Both the position numbers and the translations under genes were made by a program. The notes under the pieces were generated by a model. That model had not been told where the DNA came from. It did no database searches and saw only the letters and a program-made list of their open reading frames with translations. This document shows positions 57,580-64,000 of a DNA stretch of 64,000 nucleotides, one piece after another; within the stretch, counting starts at the first letter, position 1, and the number at the start of each line of letters is the position of its first letter. The stretch covers positions 1-64,000 of the forward strand of contig CAZBDU010000015.1 of assembly GCA_964490725.1 (NCBI GenBank). The letters run 5' to 3'. The stretch comes from CAZBDU01 sp964490725 (GTDB lineage Bacteria; Spirochaetota; Spirochaetia; SZUA-6; DRHE01).

Positions 57580-58362
57580 TCAGGCAAGACGACGGCCGTT
57601 GGCCCGGGGCACGGGCCAACGGCATTGTCTTCTTGTGTCAATCCTGCCGCACTTCCGCATTCCCCCCGCCGCGCCGAAGCGCGCCCCAACTTGATCAGCT
57701 TCCAGCCGACAGCGACCCACCAGACCGATGACGGGAAAGAGCCCCATCGCGATGATGACCGCCGCGAAGCTAGTGATGCCGAACCAGGCAACGGCCTTGT
57801 GAAACACCCCCTTCAGCATGAGGAGGGAGAAGATCAGGATCCCCGCCCCGAACAGGCTCTCGTAGACGGGATTGAAGGCGTTGTTCTGGGCGATGAGCGC
57901 CTCGGCGGCGGTCACGAACACCTGCTTCTGCGCCCCCGCGGCGGCCGCGTACTGGTTGCTCAGGGAGGTCAATCCCAGCAGCACGGGGTAGTAGGCCATG
58001 AAGAGGATCTGAGAGGTCGCCATGACCAGCGCACCGATGGCGCTGAGGCTCTTGTTGATGTGCTTGAGGGCCACGAACAGCGCTCCGGAGGCCACGATCA
58101 GCAGCATGCTGGTTTCCAGCACCAGCCCCTGCAGGAGCATCCACCAGGTCTTGTTCGCGGCGATGAGCTCCAGGAGGGCCCGGCCGCCCAGCTTCAGGTC
58201 GTAGTTGGGGATCGCGATCATCAGAGCCGGCGCCACCAGTGCCAGGACGATGTAGAGGATCGCCGAAATCCCGCCTGCCAGGTAGAGACCCCTCCATGAC
58301 GGGTCCGGGCCGAGGGTGACTGCTTGCGTAGATTCGGAAGATGTCTTCTTGAATTCGTTCAT
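57580..58362 (-). CDS. Membrane protein of unknown function, probably frameshifted at its end
   Basis: This 260-residue frame has six to seven transmembrane helices in residues 25-215 and resembles DUF4386-like membrane proteins. After GLFPVIGLVG the sequence becomes Arg-rich and unlike a membrane protein. The next frame, from about 57725, continues as VWWVAVGWKLIKLGRASA, a far more natural ending. One base therefore appears inserted near 57722. The run of six C at about 57662 may hold a second indel, since its correction gives a stop soon after. AAAGGAG precedes the ATG. Function unknown. Confidence 0.65.
   Translation of the reverse strand: MNEFKKTSSESTQAVTLGPDPSWRGLYLAGGISAILYIVLALVAPALMIAIPNYDLKLGGRALLELIAANKTWWMLLQGLVLETSMLLIVASGALFVALKHINKSLSAIGALVMATSQILFMAYYPVLLGLTSLSNQYAAAAGAQKQVFVTAAEALIAQNNAFNPVYESLFGAGILIFSLLMLKGVFHKAVAWFGITSFAAVIIAMGLFPVIGLVGRCRLEADQVGARFGAAGGMRKCGRIDTRRQCRWPVPRANGRRLA
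57595..57623 (-). terminator. Hairpin terminator after the small-membrane-protein operon
   Basis: GCCGTTGGCCCG (57595-57606) pairs perfectly with CGGGCCAACGGC (57612-57623), 12 base pairs with a five-base loop. It falls inside the last codons of the frameshifted frame above, further evidence that the present stop is not the original one. T-rich sequence flanks it on the plus strand, so it may work in both directions. Confidence 0.55.
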
Positions 58363-58431
58363 TGCCCTTGTTCTCCTTTCCTCTGGATCTGAAACGGATC
58401 TGCAGGATCCGCCCGTGGCACCCTGCCACGT

Positions 58432-58881
58432 TCAGTCAGTCTTGTGGGCTACCCCGCACTCCTCGCCGGGGCGCCAGGGGACTTGCGAATACGCCACCAG
58501 CCCGTCAGCGACTTCGACGGTGTCCGGCTCGAGCCGGTACAGCCGAAACAGGTGCTGGGTTTCTTTGGGCAGCACTCGGGCGACCATCGGGTTCTCCTCG
58601 CGGAATCGCCGGAGGACGGCTTCGTCGTCTTCGACGGCAACTGTTCCCGTGATGCGAACCTGCGACTGCTCCTTGGTCTTCGACCACACGACCTCCACCT
58701 GAGGATTGAGCTCCATCTCCGAAGCCTTGCGGGTGGTGCCGAAGGTGAAGAAATACAGGTTGTCCCCGTACACGGTGTGGATTCCCATGGGCCGCACGCG
58801 CGGCGCGCCCTCCCGGCTCACGGTGGCCAGGTAGCCGAAGTGAGCTTCCTGGATGTGCTGGATGACCTCGTCACGTTTCAT
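58432..58881 (-). CDS. Pyridoxamine 5'-phosphate oxidase-fold flavin protein
   Basis: This 149-residue protein has the split-barrel FMN-binding fold: YLATVSREGAPRVRPMGIHT (about residues 17-36), LYFFTFGTTRKASEMELNPQ (about 48) and VRITGTVAVEDDEAVLRRFR (about 75). Family members are general stress proteins, F420 or FMN reductases, or heme-degrading enzymes; sequence does not decide. AAGGAGA lies six bases before the ATG. Confidence 0.85.
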   Translation of the reverse strand: MKRDEVIQHIQEAHFGYLATVSREGAPRVRPMGIHTVYGDNLYFFTFGTTRKASEMELNPQVEVVWSKTKEQSQVRITGTVAVEDDEAVLRRFREENPMVARVLPKETQHLFRLYRLEPDTVEVADGLVAYSQVPWRPGEECGVAHKTD

Positions 58882-58949
58882 CTAAATCTCCTTCTCTCTC
58901 AGTGGATTTGGCTTGCCCAAGTGACTTTTGCGTTCCGTCGGCGCTGCTT

Positions 58950-59204
58950 TCACCTCCTTTCTGCCGCGCCATCCGACTGACCCTGCGCCGGCAACCGGCG
59001 CACCGAGGCGATCGTCAGGTTCATCGCATGTACCTTGGTGAGCAGCCCGATCAGCGCCGCCTGGTCGACGATCGGTCCTCTCAAGACCGCGCCGCCGCCC
59101 GGCTCGTTGTGGATGGCCAGTCGCTCGAACCACTCCGACCAGTTGCCTGCCAGATGACCCTCGAGGCGAATCTCGTAGATGTTGGCCCCTCCCATGCGTG
59201 TCAC
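58950..59204 (-). CDS. Small conserved hypothetical protein
   Basis: This protein of about 84 residues reads IYEIRLEGHLAGNWSEWFER near its start and VLRGPIVDQAALIGLLTKVH in its second half. I believe I have seen this type of short protein beside regulators or membrane proteins in many bacteria, but it has no assigned function. The GTG at 59204 overlaps the TGA of the upstream gene as GTGA; the ATG at 59195 is the alternative start. Confidence 0.7.
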   Translation of the reverse strand: MTRMGGANIYEIRLEGHLAGNWSEWFERLAIHNEPGGGAVLRGPIVDQAALIGLLTKVHAMNLTIASVRRLPAQGQSDGAAERR

Positions 59205-59614
59205 GACCTGGCTTTGAGCATCAGGAAGAAGGTGGCCGTCGAGCAAACCAGCGCGAGCAGCGGCGCCACCTGGTGGATCTTCAAGACGATTCCCGGGAGC
59301 CGCATGTCCTCCCGGGTGAGCAGTGCTCCGCTTGCGATCAGGGCCAGAAACAAAAGGGCCGAGATCACCGCAAGACTCATCTCGAGAACCGTCGCGGCAC
59401 GCCCCCCCTTGAGGAGCTGGCGGAAGGCCAGGACCAGGACAACCGCAGCCGGAGCCGCGATCAGCTTGTGGATGGTCACGAGTCCCACGCCGAACGGCCT
59501 GCCGGAACGGCTCAGGATCAGGCCGGAGATCACTGTGAAGATGAAAAGAACTCCGGCTGTGACCAGTTTCACTGTGAGTGTTTCCATTCTTTTCCCCCTT
59601 GTAATGGTGCTCAC
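59201..59614 (-). CDS. Small four-helix membrane protein of unknown function
   Basis: This 137-residue protein has four predicted transmembrane helices (TVKLVTAGVLFIFTVISGLI; KLIAAPAAVVLVLAFRQLL; LEMSLAVISALLFLALIASG; IHQVAPLLALVCSTATFFLM) and conserved-looking His residues in helices two and four that could bind heme or metal. The GTG at 59614 is favoured by AAGGAGGG upstream; the ATG at 59587 is also possible. It leads the four-gene minus-strand group after the MalT-like gene. Confidence 0.65.
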   Translation of the reverse strand: MSTITRGKRMETLTVKLVTAGVLFIFTVISGLILSRSGRPFGVGLVTIHKLIAAPAAVVLVLAFRQLLKGGRAATVLEMSLAVISALLFLALIASGALLTREDMRLPGIVLKIHQVAPLLALVCSTATFFLMLKARS

Positions 59615-59712
59615 CTTGACCCTCCTTGGTTTGAGTTTCTTGCACTCAATATGGGCCATCACAGGCGTGCCGACGGTGTCCGGGGGGAGTATCTTTCGCA
59701 AGAATTCTGCAA

Positions 59713-59741
59713 GAAAAAAAAGGTGCACCTAAGTACACCTT
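59713..59741 (-). terminator. Intrinsic terminator of the MalT-like gene
   Basis: On the minus strand AAGGTGTA-N6-TGCACCTT forms an eight-base stem with one G-U pair and runs straight into TTTTTTTT. It separates the regulator gene from the small-membrane-protein operon. Confidence 0.75.
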
Positions 59742-59774
59742 CCCTGTGGACCGGGCAAGAGGGATTGCCTGCGA

Positions 59775-62567
59775 TCAGTCTGCGGTGAGCAGCCCGTACC
59801 GGCGCGCCAGAGCGACAGCCTGGGTGCGGCTGCCGGCAGCCAGCTTGCCGTAGATGTTGCTGGTGTGCTTCTTCACCGTACGCACGCTGATGAAGAGCCT
59901 ATCCGCAATATCCTGGTTGGAGTCACCGGCAGCGAGGAGCTGCAAGACCTCCATTTCTCGAGAGCTCAGCTGCTCGACCAGGTCCGCTGAGTCACTGGCA
60001 CGCAGACGAACAGACGGCTCGCCGCTCGCGGCGGGCGTGGCCAAGGCATCCAGGAGCCTGCGGGCATATTGCCCTACCGTGTCAGATGCCGCCTTGCTGT
60101 GCATGACCGCCTTCAACAACGGGATCATCGCCGAGCCTTCTTCGACGAACAACAGGACAAAACCCTCCGGTTCGCCCAGCTCGAGGGCAAGCTGTATTTG
60201 CTCGACCGCCTCGGGGGTTGGAACCCCGGCATTCTGTTTCTGGTGGGCCAACGCTTTGAGCAGATGAGCTTCAAGCAAAGGCCTCAGGCGGCTGTCCGGC
60301 TCGGCCCCATCCTGGAGCCTGTCCAGCAACCGCCGGGCTTTGTCCCACTCCCCCAGGGCGACATAGACCCTGGCGATGATGGCCTGGATCTGCTCCCGGA
60401 AGAGCGAGGGAAGGTGGATGGCGGCAGGATCGTTGTCGAGAGCTTGAGCAAACGGTGAGGCCAGGCGCCAGGCGCCGGCGGCGTCCCCCTTGGCCAGTCC
60501 GATCTGGATCTGCCGGGTGGCGATTCTGAAGTCATCGACCCTTCGGGAAGTCTGTTTCAGCGGCAGGACTTCCTCCAAAGCCCCCTCGAGGTCGCCTCGC
60601 GCCTGGCGCAGGCGAGATATCTGCACCCGTGCGACAAAGGCGCCGTCCAGCCCACCCAGCCTGCAAAGCTCCAGCCCCTGCATCAGGTGATCGTCCGCCG
60701 CCTTCAGGTTGTTCCATTCCAGATGGACGGCTCCAAGCCCGATATGGCCCTGCCCTGCCGGGAAGAACGTCCTCGCCGCCTTCGCGTGTCTTTCAGGAAG
60801 GGCTTCCGGTCCCTCTGTCGGTGTACCAACCACCCGATCGGCCATGCCGAGAATCGCCCGGAAGGTCCTGGCCGCCTCGTGCAGCCGCCCGTAGTCGTTT
60901 TGAATCAAGCCCTTCGCCATGGTTGCGTGCGCGGCCAGGCGATAGTCGCCGGCAGCGATGGCCTGCGAGAGGCACTCCTGGTAGGCCGGCTCGGCTTCTT
61001 CTGCCCGGCCTTCCAGGGCGTGAGCGATGGAAAAGGCCGAGTTGGCTCGGGCCCGCGAAGCCAGATCGTCCGGTGAGAGGCGGGCCAGGGCTTCCTGCGC
61101 CAGGCGGATTCCCTCGGCGGTGCGCCCCGACAGGGCGATCGCCCGGCATACGACCGCCATCAGCTCCCCGCGCAGCCGGTCGTGTTCCGGCGTCGAGGGC
61201 AGGGCGCCGAGCCGGTCCTCCATATCCCGGAGGGACGCCTCGGAGAGATCAGCCTTGGCTTGCAGGGCATCGATCCAGAACAGGAAGAAGCGCAGCTCCG
61301 GGTGGGTCTGAAAGGGCGTCTCCGGGAGGGCCTGCAGCCAGTCCCTCAGGGTGCTCACCTGACCGGTAAACACCAATCGGCGGGCCGTTTTCTTCACCAG
61401 ATCCGCAACCCTCTCGAAGTCTCGGGCCTCCAGCGCATGACGGACGGCCTCGGCGACCAATCCGTGTTGCTCGTACCAGAGCGAAGCGCGACTATGCAGT
61501 TCTTGCATGGCCTCTGCCGCCCGACTCTGCCCCAGCCTGACGCGGAGCAGGTCCGCGAACAGGTGGTGATACCGAAACCACTCGCCCCGGCCGTCCAGAG
61601 GGACGACGAACACGTTGTCCCGGTGAAGCTCTTGGAGGATAGCCCGGCCGTTGCGGCATTCGGTGACCGCTTCACACAAGCCCGCGTTCATCCGTTCAAG
61701 GATCGAGCTGCGCAGGAGGAAGCTTTGCACCTCCTCGCCTTGGCGCTGCAGCACCTCTTCGATCAGGTATTCCGCCACGTAGGCGTCGCTGCCGGTGAAG
61801 TCCTCGAGAAACGCGGCCACGTCGCCGCGCCTTTGCAGGGAGAGGGCGGCCAGCTGCAGACCGGCAATCCACCCTTCCGTCCTTCCCTCTAACGCCGCGA
61901 TCGCCTCCTCCGACAGGTCCAGTCCCATCGTGCGATGCAGGAACTCCGCTGCCGCCGGGATGTCGAAGCGGAGGTCGCTGACGCGGAGCTCGACCAACCG
62001 ATTGCCCGCCCGGAAGCGGGCCAGCGGCCAGGGAGGATCGATCCATGTGGAGACCACGACGTAGAGGTTGTCCGGCAGGTGCTCGAGCAGAAACAGCAGG
62101 CTTTCCTGTACAGTCGGGTCCTGGATCTGGTGGTAGTCGTCCAGGACCAGCACGAGCGATCCGGCCCGGGCTGCCAGGTCGTTGATCAGAACGGTCGGGA
62201 CTGCGTCGGCGGGCAGCGATTGGGAGGAATCCAACAGCCCTGCTGCCGTCTCACCCACGCCCTCCAGGAGGGAGCCGCAGGCCGCGATCAGGTACGTCCA
62301 GAAACGCGCAAAGTCGTTGTCCTCCCTGTCCAACGACACCCAGGCGGCGGATTTCTGCAGCCTCTGCAGACGGACCGCCAGATCGCTCAGCACGGTGGTC
62401 TTGCCGAACCCTGGGGGTGCGGATAGCAGGGCGAAGCTTCCCGGGCGTTCCGCGCCCGAGAGCAGCCGTTCGGTCAGCGCCGGACGCGCGACTGCGTTCA
62501 CCCGCGGGGGAGGTACATAGAGTTTGGTGGCGAGGACAGAGACCGGCACGCAAGACCGATTGTACAT
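59775..62567 (-). CDS. MalT-type LuxR-family ATP-dependent regulator
   Basis: This protein of about 930 residues follows the MalT/LAL plan. The N-terminal ATPase has Walker A SAPPGFGKTTV (about residue 48) and Walker B LVLVLDDYHQI (about 140). A winged-helix and a long TPR-like helical region (about 340-830) follow. A C-terminal LuxR helix-turn-helix closes the protein (LSSREMEVLQLLAAGDSNQD then IADRLFISVRTVKKHTSNIY). MalT proteins are ATP- and ligand-dependent activators. It probably controls the adjacent genes at 57580-59614. The ATG at 62567 is chosen because ATKLYVPPPR, the conserved family beginning, follows soon after. Confidence 0.9.
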   Translation of the reverse strand: MYNRSCVPVSVLATKLYVPPPRVNAVARPALTERLLSGAERPGSFALLSAPPGFGKTTVLSDLAVRLQRLQKSAAWVSLDREDNDFARFWTYLIAACGSLLEGVGETAAGLLDSSQSLPADAVPTVLINDLAARAGSLVLVLDDYHQIQDPTVQESLLFLLEHLPDNLYVVVSTWIDPPWPLARFRAGNRLVELRVSDLRFDIPAAAEFLHRTMGLDLSEEAIAALEGRTEGWIAGLQLAALSLQRRGDVAAFLEDFTGSDAYVAEYLIEEVLQRQGEEVQSFLLRSSILERMNAGLCEAVTECRNGRAILQELHRDNVFVVPLDGRGEWFRYHHLFADLLRVRLGQSRAAEAMQELHSRASLWYEQHGLVAEAVRHALEARDFERVADLVKKTARRLVFTGQVSTLRDWLQALPETPFQTHPELRFFLFWIDALQAKADLSEASLRDMEDRLGALPSTPEHDRLRGELMAVVCRAIALSGRTAEGIRLAQEALARLSPDDLASRARANSAFSIAHALEGRAEEAEPAYQECLSQAIAAGDYRLAAHATMAKGLIQNDYGRLHEAARTFRAILGMADRVVGTPTEGPEALPERHAKAARTFFPAGQGHIGLGAVHLEWNNLKAADDHLMQGLELCRLGGLDGAFVARVQISRLRQARGDLEGALEEVLPLKQTSRRVDDFRIATRQIQIGLAKGDAAGAWRLASPFAQALDNDPAAIHLPSLFREQIQAIIARVYVALGEWDKARRLLDRLQDGAEPDSRLRPLLEAHLLKALAHQKQNAGVPTPEAVEQIQLALELGEPEGFVLLFVEEGSAMIPLLKAVMHSKAASDTVGQYARRLLDALATPAASGEPSVRLRASDSADLVEQLSSREMEVLQLLAAGDSNQDIADRLFISVRTVKKHTSNIYGKLAAGSRTQAVALARRYGLLTAD

Positions 62568-63041
62568 CCCCTCCGGTTCCTGCCGCAAGTACGGGCCGAA
62601 CACAAACCAACCGTCGGAACCTGGGTGAGCCCCTGAGTTCTCTCTTGTATCCGTCGTTCCGGTCGACGCCTATATTCCACGTCAGAGAGTACTCGAGTGC
62701 TCTCGCCTGGTACGTACGCGCGGGGACGCGATTGTGCACGGTGTCTATGCTATCGACTTCCGTGAGTGCGTCACGGACGATCTGCTTGCTGCTCTTGTCT
62801 GGCGGATGGTCGCGAAGGCGCTGGATGATCTCGGGTGCGGCGGGGAGAGCGAAGCCGAGCCGCGACTCGCAGCTGCAGTCTCCGCAACCCTCGATCCACG
62901 GGGGAGGGTACGGGTTGCGGGGGAAGTGGAGGCGGACAAAGTCATCAAAAGAAGGACTCAGGAGGTTGACTTCGATGACCGATTGACGTAGTATATGAAC
63001 GTTGTTAATAATATGATCGGTGTTAACGTACAGGACAATCC
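62568..63041. other. Spacer between divergent MalT-like and TetR genes
   Basis: About 470 bases with no intact gene that I can support. Protein-like segments occur on both strands (for example NIGVDRNDGYKRELRG on the minus strand), but none has a credible start or known family. The right end holds the TetR promoter. Confidence 0.5.
62983..63026 (+). promoter_or_regulatory. TetR gene promoter with 13-base direct repeats
   Basis: TTGACG (62983-62988) and TAATAA (63006-63011) are 17 bases apart. TGAACGTTGTTAA (62996-63008) and TGATCGGTGTTAA (63014-63026) match in 11 of 13 positions with an 18-base period and flank the -10, a plausible autoregulatory site. Confidence 0.5.
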
Positions 63042-63641
63042 ATGACGACCAAGCTTCAGAGAGATAGAAACGAGCGCTATTTTGTCGAGGCGGCAAAGAG
63101 CCTTGTGATTTCAGAGGGCGTATCCAACGTGACCGTTCGGAAGATCGCCGACGTTGCAGGGTTTTCGTACGCCACTATCTACAACTACTTCCGCAACATC
63201 AACCACCTGCTCTGGCATGTGGCAATGAGTTTCATCGAAGATATTGTGCAGTCCCTGGAGCCGTATCTTGGCGACAAGCCCTACACGCTCCGCAGGATCA
63301 GGGAGATCTACCATGAATACGTGGGCTACTTCCTGGAGAGGCCGAATGTGCTCCACCTTATCGTTGCGCGTGAAATCGGAGAACCGCCAGAAGAGTTTCG
63401 GAGATACAACGCGGATCCGCACCTCGCCCTGTGGCTCCTGACAAACCTCGAAGATCCGGAGTGTCGAAGCATCGGAAAAGATGAAGTACCTATTCTATCC
63501 AGAATAATCACTTCATCCATTCACGGGATGCTCTCCTTGTATCTGTCGAACAAGACCGACCAGAACGCTGATGGGCTAAAGGAGGACGTGAACACCATGC
63601 TCGAATACCTGCTTGCGAAACAACCGAACAGAACGAAGTAG
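63042..63641 (+). CDS. TetR family transcriptional regulator
   Basis: This 199-residue protein has the TetR DNA-binding domain in residues about 8-55: VRKIADVAGFSYATIYNYFR is the recognition segment. The ligand-binding domain is unassigned (LEPYLGDKPYTLRRIREIYH, YVGYFLERPNVLHLIVAREI). It precedes a lipoprotein hydrolase gene by 28 bases on the same strand and may regulate it. Codon use is less GC-biased than in the left part of the window. Confidence 0.9.
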   Translation: MTTKLQRDRNERYFVEAAKSLVISEGVSNVTVRKIADVAGFSYATIYNYFRNINHLLWHVAMSFIEDIVQSLEPYLGDKPYTLRRIREIYHEYVGYFLERPNVLHLIVAREIGEPPEEFRRYNADPHLALWLLTNLEDPECRSIGKDEVPILSRIITSSIHGMLSLYLSNKTDQNADGLKEDVNTMLEYLLAKQPNRTK

Positions 63642-63669
63642 GGAGACGTTTTTTTTGGAGGAACAAGCT

Positions 63670-64000
63670 ATGAAAGGAACCACTTTGTTGTTGCTGCCGG
63701 CGCTGGCCCTTCTCCAGGGCTGTTTCACCGTGGCAATCACCAGGAGTGCCGAGAGGGACCCCCGTCCCCAGACTATTCGCTTGTCTCAAAGCGTCACCGT
63801 AACCTCACTTGGTGCGGTGGACATCAACGGATCAGCCTTTTTCCCTTCGGGCTTTCGTATCGACACCACCGACAGAATCATCTACATCGATCCCGCCATG
63901 ATCGACGATCCCAAGCCGGCTGACGTTGTTCTTGTCACCCACGCCCATCCCGACCACTTGTCTCTGCCGGATATCGAGAAAATAGCCACGTCGGACACCA
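63670..64000 (+). CDS. Lipoprotein metallo-beta-lactamase-fold hydrolase (partial)
   Basis: The first 110 residues are present before the window ends. MKGTTLLLLPALALLQGC is a lipoprotein signal with Cys at 18. Residues about 50-95 form the beginning of an MBL fold, with VTHAHPDHLS giving the HxHxDH metal motif. UlaG/RomA-like proteins have this layout. GGAGG lies about eight bases before the ATG. Its substrate is unknown. Confidence 0.8.
   Translation, partial: MKGTTLLLLPALALLQGCFTVAITRSAERDPRPQTIRLSQSVTVTSLGAVDINGSAFFPSGFRIDTTDRIIYIDPAMIDDPKPADVVLVTHAHPDHLSLPDIEKIATSDT

Overview
The window is gene-dense, high-GC bacterial chromosome carrying about 57 protein genes. I saw no tRNA, rRNA, CRISPR array or intact insertion sequence. 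Spirochaetota is the likeliest source, with moderate confidence and by inference only. Three secreted proteins have signal peptides that end in glycine-rich, acidic motifs (VAGGGTE, AFAGGAGE, WSGGQSE), a style common in spirochaete binding proteins. There is also a VWA protein with a C-terminal CsgG/FlgO-like domain. The metabolism looks anaerobic or facultative: ferredoxin-linked 2-oxoacid oxidation, ADP-forming acyl-CoA synthetase, corrinoid methyl transfer, a molybdopterin oxidoreductase, and a quinol NO reductase for defence.

Layout. 46-5678: small hydrolases, an inositol-phosphatase/SBF-like transporter pair, and two tandem UbiA-type prenyltransferases. 5691-9586 (minus strand): Gfo/Idh/MocA dehydrogenase, PatB/MalY C-S lyase, metallophosphatase, isochorismatase-like hydrolase. 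9704-13502 (minus): a three-gene FAD/NAD oxidoreductase, ferredoxin and molybdopterin oxidoreductase operon. 13734-15808: HisC-like aminotransferase and amidohydrolase. 15816-21813: qNOR, a large VWA lipid-side or periplasmic protein and a small secreted protein.

21948-44076 is the core of interest. The minus-strand operon iorA-iorB-ADP-forming acyl-CoA synthetase and a divergent IclR regulator share an almost identical operator. The IclR operon continues with a HisC-like aminotransferase, a corrinoid protein, an MtmB-family methylamine methyltransferase that lacks pyrrolysine, a second aminotransferase, an M20 amidohydrolase, a polar amino-acid ABC transporter and a cytosolic SBP-fold protein. 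Facing it on the minus strand are a 31-codon ORF, a ParB-Lrp fusion regulator, a non-pyrrolysine MttB homologue, a ferredoxin and an AprA/FrdA-like flavoprotein. My model is uptake of N-acylated and/or N-methylated amino acids, deacylation and corrinoid-dependent demethylation, transamination to aryl or branched 2-oxoacids, oxidation by IOR to acyl-CoA, and ATP from the ADP-forming synthetase. The D-2-hydroxyacid dehydrogenase would act as a redox side-branch.

44217-55013 is a carbohydrate or sugar-acid island: TRAP transporter, SDR dehydrogenase, GntR/FCD regulator, sugar ABC transporter with two permeases, FGGY kinase. Both transporter promoters carry a TATC-N(1-2)-GATA palindrome over the -10. 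55068-57139 pairs a DegV/FakB-type fatty-acid-binding protein with a double-length PlsY-like protein. 57580-62567 holds a MalT/LuxR-type regulator followed by small membrane and flavin proteins, one of them apparently frameshifted. 63042-64000 holds a TetR regulator and the start of a lipoprotein metallo-beta-lactamase-fold protein cut by the window edge.

Recurrent sequence habits are GTGA stop/start overlaps between operon partners, an extended -10 of the form TGCTANNNT, and strong hairpins just after transporter binding-protein genes.
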